Source: Deltaproteobacteria bacterium (GTDB lineage Bacteria; Desulfobacterota; Desulfobaccia; Desulfobaccales; 0-14-0-80-60-11). From it: a stretch of DNA of 47,562 nucleotides. Shown one piece after another: positions 1-7,112 of the stretch. Position 1 is the first letter of the stretch; the number at the start of each line of letters is the position of its first letter. The stretch lies in the NCBI GenBank assembly GCA_021813445.1, contig JAKAKP010000154.1, positions 1-47,562 on the forward strand, given 5' to 3'. The translations under genes and the position numbers were made by a program. The notes under the pieces were generated by a model. It searched no databases. It saw only the letters and a list, made by a program, of their open reading frames with translations, and was not told the DNA's origin.

Positions 1-41
1 TTCGCCCCGGACGTGCGGGCGAACACAAGGTTCGCCCCTAC
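1..41. repeat. Truncated dispersed GC-palindrome (GGGCGAAC...GTTCGCCC family)
   Basis: Positions 17-41 are identical to the 25-nt right arm of the perfect inverted repeat at 30761-30820. The unit is itself palindromic (GGGCGAAC, 5 nt, GTTCGCCC). The left part of the element is cut by the window edge. Related palindromes of the GGGGCGGAC/GTCCGCCC type occur near 5832, 6985 and 11538. Confidence 0.85.
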
Positions 42-99
42 GGTAAATTTCTTTGATTCCAAAACGGGATCAGCAGAATTTATGGGATAACGTGTATCT

Positions 100-843
100 A
101 TGAAAAACCTGGGTTTTTGGGGGCCCGGCAGGGCTCATGGCAAGATTCTGGTTCTGGCTGGGGTTATCTCCCTGGCGGTGATGTTCCTGGCTGTGGGGAT
201 AGCCGCGGGGGCTTCGCCCCGGGTGGCGTTGACCGAAAGTACCCATGATTTCGGCAAGGTGTTTGAAGACAAGGCCTTGATCTATACCTTTCTGGTCAAA
301 AACGAAGGCAATGCGCCTTTGCGGGTGGAGGACGTGGACCCGGACTGCGCCTGCACTGTGGCCGACTATGACCGCACCATCCCCCCCGGGGGGCAGGGGC
401 GGATCACCCTGAGCATCAAGCCCTATTCAGTGTTGCGGGAGTTTATCAAGCAGGCCAAAGTGAAATTCAACGACCCGGATACGCCGGAGATGGATCTGAC
501 CTTAAAGGGCTACGTGCAGCCCATCATCGAGATTCAGCCCAGCCACATCGTCCGCCTGCGGGGCAGGGTGGATGAAAACGTGCAGGGCCAGGTGCGTTTT
601 ATCTCGCACCTGGCGGCCCCCTGGCAGATTACCGGGGTTGACAATAGTATTCCCCGGCGCCTCGCCGTCAATCTGAAGACCGAACAACCGGGAAAGGTCT
701 ATGTCCTGGAAGTCCGGAACATCTCCCGGGAATCGGGACATTACGGCGGTAAAATCGAGCTTCGCACCACATCCGCGGAAAGGCCCCGGCTCATTGTCCG
801 GGTGTTTGCCAATATCTACCCTGCCGCTTCCGGTACGCCCTGA
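100..843 (+). CDS. DUF1573-family exported protein
   Basis: A 247-residue protein. Residues about 15-38 form a hydrophobic signal or anchor segment ending in AAGA, so the protein is probably exported or tethered. The part after it (THDFGKVFEDKALIYTFLVK, then NEGNAPLRV and DPDCACTV) is the typical immunoglobulin-like DUF1573 fold, whose hallmark is the short Cys-rich turn. A second beta-rich stretch follows (residues about 130-240), which suggests two tandem Ig-like modules. No enzyme motif is visible and the function of the family is unknown. It ends convergently with the lipoprotein gene on the other strand, overlapping it by 28 bp. The start is the only ATG that keeps the full signal segment. 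Confidence 0.8.
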   Translation: MKNLGFWGPGRAHGKILVLAGVISLAVMFLAVGIAAGASPRVALTESTHDFGKVFEDKALIYTFLVKNEGNAPLRVEDVDPDCACTVADYDRTIPPGGQGRITLSIKPYSVLREFIKQAKVKFNDPDTPEMDLTLKGYVQPIIEIQPSHIVRLRGRVDENVQGQVRFISHLAAPWQITGVDNSIPRRLAVNLKTEQPGKVYVLEVRNISRESGHYGGKIELRTTSAERPRLIVRVFANIYPAASGTP

Positions 844-1403
844 AGCAGGAGTTCAGTCAGGAGGTGGTTCAAAAAGGCCTGCACCGTTTGCCTTAGCAGC
901 AATTCGCGTTCTTTGGGGGCCGGAGGGCCGGGGTTCACCGGGGAATTCACCTCGACCCGGTCGCTGAAGGCAAAGAGGGTTTTGTCGCCCTGGGTGATGG
1001 CGCCGGAGACCTCCAACCGGGCGGAGATCTTGCCCGTAAGGAAACGGAAGATTTCTCCTTTGATGCGCACCCCCCAGACAGTGCCGGAAACGCGGCAAGC
1101 CGCAGGCGTGCTTTGCAGCTTCAGGCCGTTGGCTGCAAAGGCCCGGGCCATCTCCGCCTGCAGCAGGTCCCGGAAGGCGGCGGGGTCAACCCCCTGGGCG
1201 CCTTCCACGACAAAGGGCTCCAGGGTGTAGACGACCCGGTCGGCCTCGAACCCGGGAGCGCGGTAACATTCCTCCAGATAGCGCCCCGGTTGCAGGGTTA
1301 CCCCTGGAACCGGGGCCGGCAGCGGCCTTTGCACGCAACTGCTGCCGCCAACCATTAACAGGGCCAGGCAAAGCCCTAGGGCGATTCGCTTGGTAAACCA
1401 CAT
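816..1403 (-). CDS. Putative lipoprotein of unknown function
   Basis: Read from the ATG at 1403 the protein is 195 residues. It begins with a classical lipoprotein signal: basic MWFTKR, a hydrophobic core, and the lipobox-like GSSC followed by VQRP. An upstream in-frame start would add 48 residues ahead of the signal peptide and is therefore rejected. The mature part is a single alpha/beta domain of about 170 residues (RVVYTLEPFVV, then an AxRDLLQAEMARAF helix and KISARLEVSGAI strands). Its layout recalls outer-membrane assembly or transport auxiliary lipoproteins, but I cannot name a family. The 3' end overlaps the convergent DUF1573 gene. Confident as a gene, not in function. Confidence 0.75.
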   Translation of the reverse strand: MWFTKRIALGLCLALLMVGGSSCVQRPLPAPVPGVTLQPGRYLEECYRAPGFEADRVVYTLEPFVVEGAQGVDPAAFRDLLQAEMARAFAANGLKLQSTPAACRVSGTVWGVRIKGEIFRFLTGKISARLEVSGAITQGDKTLFAFSDRVEVNSPVNPGPPAPKERELLLRQTVQAFLNHLLTELLLQGVPEAAG

Positions 1404-1476
1404 GGTCCTCTCATTATCATAATCATCCAGCCTCTGGCAAAGAAAATGCTGCACCGGGGGAGAAAGGAGGATTCTG

Positions 1477-3396
1477 ATGGGCGCGGCAGAGAAGATCACC
1501 CTGTCGGTAATCAAAGCGGATGTAGGCGGTTGGGTGGGCCACAGCACTTGTCACCCGGACATGATGGCGCTAGCCCGGGAGATCGTGCAAAAGGCGGTGG
1601 CTCGTGGTTTCCTGGTAGACGGTCAGGTGCTTAATGTGGGTGATGACGCCGAGTTGATTATGACCCATGAGCGGGGCGAAAACGACACGGAGGTCCACAA
1701 GTTCGCCTGGGACACCTTCATGGAGCTGACGGCCCTGGCCAAGAAGCTGAAGCTTTACGGGGCCGGGCAGGATATGCTGGCGGACGCCTTCTCCGGCAAT
1801 GTCAAGGGCATGGGCCCCGGCGTGGCGGAGTTGGTCTTCGCTGAGCGCAAAAGCGAACCCATCCTCATCTTCATGGCGGACAAGACCTCCCCGGGGGCTT
1901 GGAACCTGCCGCTCTTTCGCATCTTCGGCGACCCCTTCAACACCATCGGTCTGGTCATCGACCCCAACATGCACCGGGGTTTCCGCTTCCGGGTTCTGGA
2001 TGTGATGGAACACAAGGAGTGGATCCTCTCCTGTCCGGAGGACATGTACGACCTGCTGGTGCTGGTGGGGGCCACGGGCCGCTACGTCATCGAAAATGTC
2101 TACCGCAAGAAGGACGGCGAAGTGGCCGCGGTGGCCTCTTCCCAGAGGCTGGGCCTGATTGCCGGCCGTTATGTGGGCAAGGACGACCCGGTGATGATCG
2201 TCCGTTGCCAGTCGGGCTTTCCCGCGGTGGGCGAGGTCCTGGAACCCTTTGCCTTTCCCCACCTGGTGGAGGGCTGGATGCGGGGCTCGCACCACGGCCC
2301 CCTGATGCCGTGCGCCTTCAAGGACGCCATCCCCAGCCGCTTTGACGGCCCGCCCCGGGTCATCTGCGCCGGTTACCAACTCACTGACGGCAAGCTCCTG
2401 GGACCCATGGACGTGTTCGCGGATGTGGCCTTTGACGAGGCCCGGAAGCAAGCCAACCGCATCGCCGATTACATGCGGCGCCACGGGCCCTTTGAGCCGC
2501 ACCGCCTGGGCCTCCATGAGATGGAATATACCACCATGCCCCAGGTCATGGCCTTTATCTTCGAAAAATCGGCCATCCCCCGGCGCGGCGACCTGGAAGA
2601 GAAGCTCAAGGAGCAGTACCCCCATCTCCGGGAAGTGCGGGTGGTGGATCCGGGGCTCAAGGACCTGGACGCCATCCAGAAGACCGTGGCCCGGGAAGGG
2701 GCCTATTATCTGGAAGAGATCGTCCCCCAGGGGGCCAGAATCGGCCTCTCCGGGGGCAAGACCCTCTATTATCTGGTAAACTACCTGGAACCCGAGCGCC
2801 TCAAGGGGCTGCAGTTGTACCCCTTGACCCTGACGCCCATCCTGACCATGCCCGGTTTGACGGCCAACGCCATGGTGGGCATGATGAGCACCAAGTACCC
2901 GGATGCCAAGGCCTATAATCTCCCCACCATCCCGGTGACCAGCAGAGAGGAGTATGAAAAACGGATGGCCGCCAATCCGGAGATGCTCAAGATTTACCGG
3001 GACATCTGGGAAACGGAGATCATGGTCTTAGGCGTCGGTTACCTCACCGGCCCCTTGCCGGGATTCCGGGCCCTGGCCCAGCAGGAAATGAAGCTGACCG
3101 CCGAGGACCTGGCGTCCAAGGGGGTGGTGGCGGAAATCAACCATACCCCCATCGATGCCCAGGGCGAACCCCTGCTGGACTCCCCGGACAAGGACCTGGC
3201 GGCCCTGACCGATCGGGTGATCGGCGTCGGGGCCTTAGACCTGCGGGAGCGGGCGGCCCGGCCGGACCGGTATGTGGTGGCCGTGGCCGGTGGTCTGGAG
3301 AAAACCGCGGCCATCCGGGCCTGCCTCAAAGGGCGGTATTTTAACGTGCTGGTCACGGATGCCTATGTGGCGGAGGCGCTGCTGCCCGGTGAATAG
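1477..3396 (+). CDS. Bifunctional FBP aldolase/phosphatase fused to a SorC/CggR-type sugar-binding domain
   Basis: A 639-residue protein with an AAGGAGG ribosome site six bases before the ATG. Residues 1 to about 365 are the complete archaeal-type (class V) fructose-1,6-bisphosphate aldolase/phosphatase, which condenses triose phosphates and dephosphorylates the product to fructose-6-phosphate in gluconeogenesis. Visible landmarks are VIKADVGG (Asp15), VGDDAELIMTH, FMADKTSPGAWNLP, and the aldolase residues Tyr232 and Lys235 in RYVGKDDP and Tyr351 in EMEYTTMP. Residues about 373-639 look like the effector domain of SorC/DeoR/CggR regulators: AREGAYYLEEIV, GLSGGKTLYYLV, VLGVGYL, VVAEINHTPIDAQGEPL, VAVAGGLEKTAAIRA, VLVTDAYVAEALL. 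There is no helix-turn-helix. The family enzyme is normally about 370 residues, so this is a genuine C-terminal fusion. CggR is known to sense FBP; allosteric or localisation control of the enzyme is my inference. Confidence 0.9.
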   Translation: MGAAEKITLSVIKADVGGWVGHSTCHPDMMALAREIVQKAVARGFLVDGQVLNVGDDAELIMTHERGENDTEVHKFAWDTFMELTALAKKLKLYGAGQDMLADAFSGNVKGMGPGVAELVFAERKSEPILIFMADKTSPGAWNLPLFRIFGDPFNTIGLVIDPNMHRGFRFRVLDVMEHKEWILSCPEDMYDLLVLVGATGRYVIENVYRKKDGEVAAVASSQRLGLIAGRYVGKDDPVMIVRCQSGFPAVGEVLEPFAFPHLVEGWMRGSHHGPLMPCAFKDAIPSRFDGPPRVICAGYQLTDGKLLGPMDVFADVAFDEARKQANRIADYMRRHGPFEPHRLGLHEMEYTTMPQVMAFIFEKSAIPRRGDLEEKLKEQYPHLREVRVVDPGLKDLDAIQKTVAREGAYYLEEIVPQGARIGLSGGKTLYYLVNYLEPERLKGLQLYPLTLTPILTMPGLTANAMVGMMSTKYPDAKAYNLPTIPVTSREEYEKRMAANPEMLKIYRDIWETEIMVLGVGYLTGPLPGFRALAQQEMKLTAEDLASKGVVAEINHTPIDAQGEPLLDSPDKDLAALTDRVIGVGALDLRERAARPDRYVVAVAGGLEKTAAIRACLKGRYFNVLVTDAYVAEALLPGE

Positions 3397-3420
3397 AAGC
3401 TGTTTGAATAAGGTGTGAGA

Positions 3421-4494
3421 ATGGCTGGAACCGTACCTGCAGATGTGATCGGTGAGCTACGCGAGGCCGTCGTCACCCTCAATAAGACGGCTATTTACAG
3501 AGATATCTTGGAACCTAAAGATGCAGTACTGGCGCGATTCCAGCCCATCTTTTCTGCCGAACACGCATCTAACATCACTGAGGAGGAGTTTCGTAGCTTT
3601 CTTTTGCTTGAAAATAACCACCATTGGAGCGGACTGCATAGGCAGGGACCCCGGATGTGCTCTAATTTGCCCAAGCTTCGTACAGCCCTGGCAACGCTCC
3701 TCAACGAAGCCAAGCCAGTGTCTGAACGTCTTGACGAAGCCATAGAGATGGTCTCCGGGATGGGTAAGAATGTGGCTTCGGCCATCCTCATGATTGCACA
3801 ACCAAGTCGATATGGCGTGTGGAACAACCGTTCCGAAGCCAACATGAAGCGAATCGGCATTTGGCCTATTTTTGAACGTGGCGAGTCCTTCGGCAATCGG
3901 TATGTAAAGGTCAACCAGATACTGCTCCAGCTTCGAGATGCGCTCCAAATCGACCTCTGGACTCTGGATGCCCTCTGGTGGTTTCTCGATCAGCAGGAAT
4001 CTGGTGAAGTCCTTGTTGCCGAGGGGGCCGAGCCTAGTGCTACGAGTGTATCGGGCGATAACGAGCAACGATTCGGCCTTGAGCGACACCTGCATGAGTT
4101 TCTTCGTGATAACTGGAATTATCTGGACCTTGGCAGGGAATGGCCGCTCTATAAGGAGCCTGGTGATGAGGAGGCAGGGTACGAGTACCCCTGTGATGTC
4201 GGCCGCATTGATCTGCTGGCAAAGCACAAGACGCAACCTCACTGGCTGGTTGTCGAATTGAAGCGAAATCAGACCAGCGACCAGACGGTTGGCCAGCTCC
4301 TTCGGTACATCGGCTGGGTCAAGCGACACTTGGCCGAAGAAAAAGATGAGGTACATGGGCTGATCATCTGCCGCGAGGCGGATGACGCCCTCCATTATGC
4401 ATTGACCACGGTTCCAAATGTGGCACTTCGGCTATACGAGGTCGAATTCCGCCTGAAGGAAGAAGAGGAAAAGATACTGGGAAGTAAAAAATAA
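3421..4494 (+). CDS. Accessory nuclease with NucS-like PD-(D/E)XK C-terminal domain
   Basis: Read from the ATG at 3421 (AGG seven bases upstream) the protein is 357 residues; a GTG two codons earlier is possible. The C-terminal third (about 215-345) carries the NucS/EndoMS-type nuclease core: GRIDLLA with Asp264, VVELKR with Glu279 and Lys281, and VGQLLRYIGWVK with Gln292. The N-terminal part differs from NucS. It has FLLLENNHHWSGLHRQG and a helix-hairpin-helix-like GMGKNVASAILMIAQP (113-128), patterns I associate with N-terminal domains of restriction-type enzymes. Codon use is less GC-rich than in the neighbours and a repeat element follows it, both consistent with transfer. A DNA-cleaving or defence role is likely; the substrate is unknown. 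Confidence 0.75.
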   Translation: MAGTVPADVIGELREAVVTLNKTAIYRDILEPKDAVLARFQPIFSAEHASNITEEEFRSFLLLENNHHWSGLHRQGPRMCSNLPKLRTALATLLNEAKPVSERLDEAIEMVSGMGKNVASAILMIAQPSRYGVWNNRSEANMKRIGIWPIFERGESFGNRYVKVNQILLQLRDALQIDLWTLDALWWFLDQQESGEVLVAEGAEPSATSVSGDNEQRFGLERHLHEFLRDNWNYLDLGREWPLYKEPGDEEAGYEYPCDVGRIDLLAKHKTQPHWLVVELKRNQTSDQTVGQLLRYIGWVKRHLAEEKDEVHGLIICREADDALHYALTTVPNVALRLYEVEFRLKEEEEKILGSKK

Positions 4495-4507
4495 TGATTC
4501 GGTGAGC

Positions 4508-4783
4508 GGCATCCCAGGAATAACTTACAAAATATCGACCCTAAAACTCCCCTCCACACGGGGGAGAGGTTGGAGAAAGGGGAGGGATACTTTGGGTAAC
4601 TATCTGTAATCAGACCTCAAATACGCCACCCCCACCCTAACCCTCCCCCCTCAAAGGGGGAGGGGATAAGAGGGCTCCAGTCAGGTCACAGTCAGGAAAT
4701 GTATTTGAATTTACGCTATTAAGTCAATTGGGTACTTATGGAAACCATTTTTTCTTTTAACCGAAAACCGGGAACCGGAAACC
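4508..4783. repeat. Composite intergenic repeat region before the K+ channel gene
   Basis: The 313-bp spacer holds no gene. Positions 4508-4533 match the terminal inverted repeat of the 372-bp element at 37607-37978. Two C-run/G-run palindromes follow (about 4547-4592 and 4620-4672), the second embedded in sequence also found inside that element (GTAATCAG, CGCCACCCCCA). At 4760-4783 there is a heptad array (ACCGAAA, ACCGGGA, ACCGGAA, ACC). I read this as a truncated, rearranged copy of the larger element plus a heptad array directly upstream of the next gene. Confidence 0.7.
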
Positions 4784-4807
4784 ATCTTACAGGCCCAGCC
4801 TGGTAGT

Positions 4808-5800
4808 ATGCTGACTTTTCGCAAGATCACCATGCTTACAGGCAGCCTCCTGGCCATCCTGTTATTGGGCAGCCTGGGTTACGTCTGGCTGGAAGGCTGG
4901 TCCTTCTTTGACGCCTTGTACATGACGGTGACCACCCTCACCACCGTGGGCTACGGGGAGGTCCACCCATTATCGCGTCTGGGCAAGGCCTACAACATGG
5001 TCCTGATCCTGGCGGGCATGGGGGTGCTGTTCTACATCATCACCTCCCTGGCCCAGGTGGTGGTGGAAGGGGAAATCGCCGCGGCCATGGGGAAGCGAAA
5101 ATTGTTGAAAAGCATCAAAAAACTCAACGGCCATTATATTATCTGCGGTTTCGGGCGCATCGGCCAAACCATCGCCCGGCAACTGCGGCAGCGGGGCGTG
5201 CCCCTGGTGATCATCGACAATAACCCGGAAATCCTGGGGGAACTGGAGCAATCGAATTATTACTTTATCCCCGGGGACGCCACCAAAGAGGAGGTCCTCC
5301 AGGAAGCGGGCATCGAGCGGGCCAAAGGCCTGGTCTCGGTGGTCCGGTCTGACGCGGCCAACGTCTACATCACCCTTACGGCCCGCAGCCTCAACCCGGG
5401 GATCTTTATCGTCGCCCGGGGCGAGGAGCCGGGCTCCCAGCAGAAGCTCCTCCGGGCCGGGGCCGACAGGGTGGAGTCTCCTTATGAGATGGGAGGCCGG
5501 AAGATGGCCTTTACCATCCTGCGGCCCACGGTGACCACTTTCATGGAATTGGCCATGCATGAAGGGGTGGAGTGGAGCATGGAAGAGATCAGGGTGGGCG
5601 AGGCCTCGGCCATGATCGGCCAGCCCCTCAAAGACTCCGGCATCCGCCAGAAATACAATCTGATCGTGGTGGCCATCAAACGGGCGGACGGGGAGATGCT
5701 CTTCAATCCCACTCCGGAGACCCCCATTGAGGGAGGGGATACCCTGATCCTCCTGGGGATGCGCTCATACCTGGAGGCCTTGGAGGAGATACTGCATTAA
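4808..5800 (+). CDS. MthK-like potassium channel with RCK (TrkA-N/TrkA-C) domain
   Basis: A 330-residue two-helix K+ channel. TM1 is about residues 8-28, the pore helix is followed by the selectivity filter TTVGYG (45-50), and TM2 is about 62-86. The cytosolic part starts with a Rossmann RCK-N domain (YIICGFGRIGQTIARQL, nucleotide loop GFGRIG at 114-119, acidic IIDNN after strand 2). A TrkA-C subdomain ends the protein (about 245-330, AMIGQPLKDSGI, GGDTLILLG). It is a ligand-gated potassium channel of the inner membrane; whether it is gated by Ca2+, nucleotides or another ligand cannot be told. The ribosome site is weak and a heptad array ends only about 25 bases before the start. Transcribed alone. 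Confidence 0.92.
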   Translation: MLTFRKITMLTGSLLAILLLGSLGYVWLEGWSFFDALYMTVTTLTTVGYGEVHPLSRLGKAYNMVLILAGMGVLFYIITSLAQVVVEGEIAAAMGKRKLLKSIKKLNGHYIICGFGRIGQTIARQLRQRGVPLVIIDNNPEILGELEQSNYYFIPGDATKEEVLQEAGIERAKGLVSVVRSDAANVYITLTARSLNPGIFIVARGEEPGSQQKLLRAGADRVESPYEMGGRKMAFTILRPTVTTFMELAMHEGVEWSMEEIRVGEASAMIGQPLKDSGIRQKYNLIVVAIKRADGEMLFNPTPETPIEGGDTLILLGMRSYLEALEEILH

Positions 5801-6163
5801 AGACAGTTTTCTGTTTCCTGTTGGCGCCGTAGGGGCGGGCGTCCCGCCCGCCGAGCGCTGAACTCCGTATCGGGCCTCGGATTTTGCAGACGGATAAAAA
5901 GCGCGTAAACGTACCTACAAAGGAATCCGTATTTTTTGGAAATTCAAGGCCTCGGAAGGCAAAGGGTATCTAAAATCCCCCTTTGAAAAAGGGGGACTTA
6001 GGGGGATTTCAAACGCTTATCAAATCCCCCCTAACCCTCCTTTTCAAAGGGGGGGATAAAACTTCATCTATTCAGGCTCACAATCTATTTTGCAACCGCC
6101 TGTTAATGGTGCGTAAGATGCACCCTACAAAGACCTTGGAACTCTTCTATGCGGGAGGAAATC
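5801..6163. repeat. Intergenic region with palindromic C/G-run element (copy 1)
   Basis: No gene is seen in this spacer. It contains a GGGCGGGCG/CGCCCGCC palindrome (about 5832-5851) and, at 5976-6057, an approximately 82-bp element. The element has two inverted arms, each made of TCCCCCTTTG...AAAGGGGGA-type runs, around a centre containing CGCTTA. The same element recurs at 27938-28018. A short GTGCGTAAGATGCACC palindrome lies at 6109-6124. Confidence 0.8.
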
Positions 6164-6877
6164 ATGTCCCCAACGACCATCGGCCGGGGGGTGAGCATCA
6201 CCTGGTATGGGCACTCGGCCTTCAAACTAACGGACGGCAAAGTGAGCGTGGTCATCGACCCCTGGCTCAGCAACCCCCTGCGCAATACTCCTCTGGAGCA
6301 AGTGGGTAAAGTGGACCTGATCCTGGTGACCCACGGCCACGGCGACCATGTGGGGGAAACCGTGCCCCTGGCCAAGAAGACTGGGGCCACGGTGCTGGCC
6401 ATCCACGAGCTCTCCGTCATCCTGGCCAACCAGGGCGCAGCGGCGACCATCGGCATGAACAAGGGGGGCATGGTGCCCTTCCACGGTCTCCAGATCACCA
6501 TGACTAACGCCATCCATTCCTCGGCCGTGGACGAAGGGGGCAAACTCGTGGCCGCGGGGGACCCCGGGGGCTTCGTCATCCGCTTCCCCAACGGCTTCAT
6601 CGCCTACCACGCCGGAGACACCGCAGTCTTCAAAGACATGGAACTCATCCGGGAATTATATAAGCCGGATTTGGCCATGTTGCCCATTGGCAGTCACTAT
6701 GTCATGACCCCCCGGGAAGCGGCCCTGGCCTGCCGGCTGCTCCAACCCAGGTGGGTCATCCCCATGCACTACGGCACCTTCCCGGTCCTCACCGGCACCC
6801 CGGAAGAACTGCGGCAGCTCATTAAGGGAGAGGGCATCGAAGTCATTGCCCTGAAGCCGGGGGAGACGGTAGATTAG
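6164..6877 (+). CDS. UPF0173-family metal-dependent hydrolase (metallo-beta-lactamase fold)
   Basis: Starting at the ATG at 6164, six bases after GGAGG, the protein is 237 residues; an ATG five codons earlier lies upstream of the ribosome site and is less likely. ITWYGHSAFKL opens the fold and the metal-binding signature is THGHGDH (His57, His59, Asp61, His62). Further metal ligands are expected from AYHAGDT and from PMHYGTFP near the C-terminus. The length and order of motifs match the UPF0173/YtkL family of cytosolic hydrolases, whose physiological substrate is unknown. It stands alone between two repeat-rich spacers. Confidence 0.9.
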   Translation: MSPTTIGRGVSITWYGHSAFKLTDGKVSVVIDPWLSNPLRNTPLEQVGKVDLILVTHGHGDHVGETVPLAKKTGATVLAIHELSVILANQGAAATIGMNKGGMVPFHGLQITMTNAIHSSAVDEGGKLVAAGDPGGFVIRFPNGFIAYHAGDTAVFKDMELIRELYKPDLAMLPIGSHYVMTPREAALACRLLQPRWVIPMHYGTFPVLTGTPEELRQLIKGEGIEVIALKPGETVD

Positions 6878-6884
6878 CTTTTGG

Positions 6885-6943
6885 CTATCAGCTATCAGCT
6901 ATCAGCTATCAGCTATTAGCTATCAGCTATTAGCTGTCAGCTA
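6885..6943. repeat. Heptad tandem array, unit CTATCAG (8 units)
   Basis: Eight contiguous 7-bp units (CTATCAG four times, then CTATTAG, CTATCAG, CTATTAG, CTGTCAG) start eight bases after the stop codon of the hydrolase. The array is an inverted partner of the array at 7069-7096, with a GGGCGGAC/GTCCGCCC palindrome (6985-7006) between them. Confidence 0.95.
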
Positions 6944-7068
6944 AAAAATAGACAAAAAAAACGTCAAAGATATTCTTTATGTAGGGGCGGACCCGCGTGT
7001 CCGCCCATGGGGGTTGCCAATAGGGCTATGTCCCTATAATCAGGAAGCGATAATTGGCGTTTATTGTA

Positions 7069-7096
7069 AGCTGAAGGCTGAAAGCTGACAGCTTAC
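7069..7096. repeat. Heptad array in front of recJ (AGCTGAA type)
   Basis: Four 7-bp units (AGCTGAA, GGCTGAA, AGCTGAC, AGCTTAC) end 16 bases before the recJ start. The reverse complement resembles both the 6885 array and the array just after recJ, so recJ is bracketed by inverted heptad arrays. The GGGGGAG ribosome site lies between this array and the ATG. Confidence 0.9.
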
Positions 7097-7112
7097 TACT
7101 GGGGGAGTATTA

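Noticed and set aside
3457-4395. 312-codon frame opposite the nuclease gene
   Set aside because: The plus-strand product carries the ordered nuclease catalytic set; the antisense one has no motif or ribosome site.
6885-6943. CRISPR-like array
   Set aside because: Units are 7 bp and contiguous, without spacers; it is a simple tandem array and no cas genes are present.
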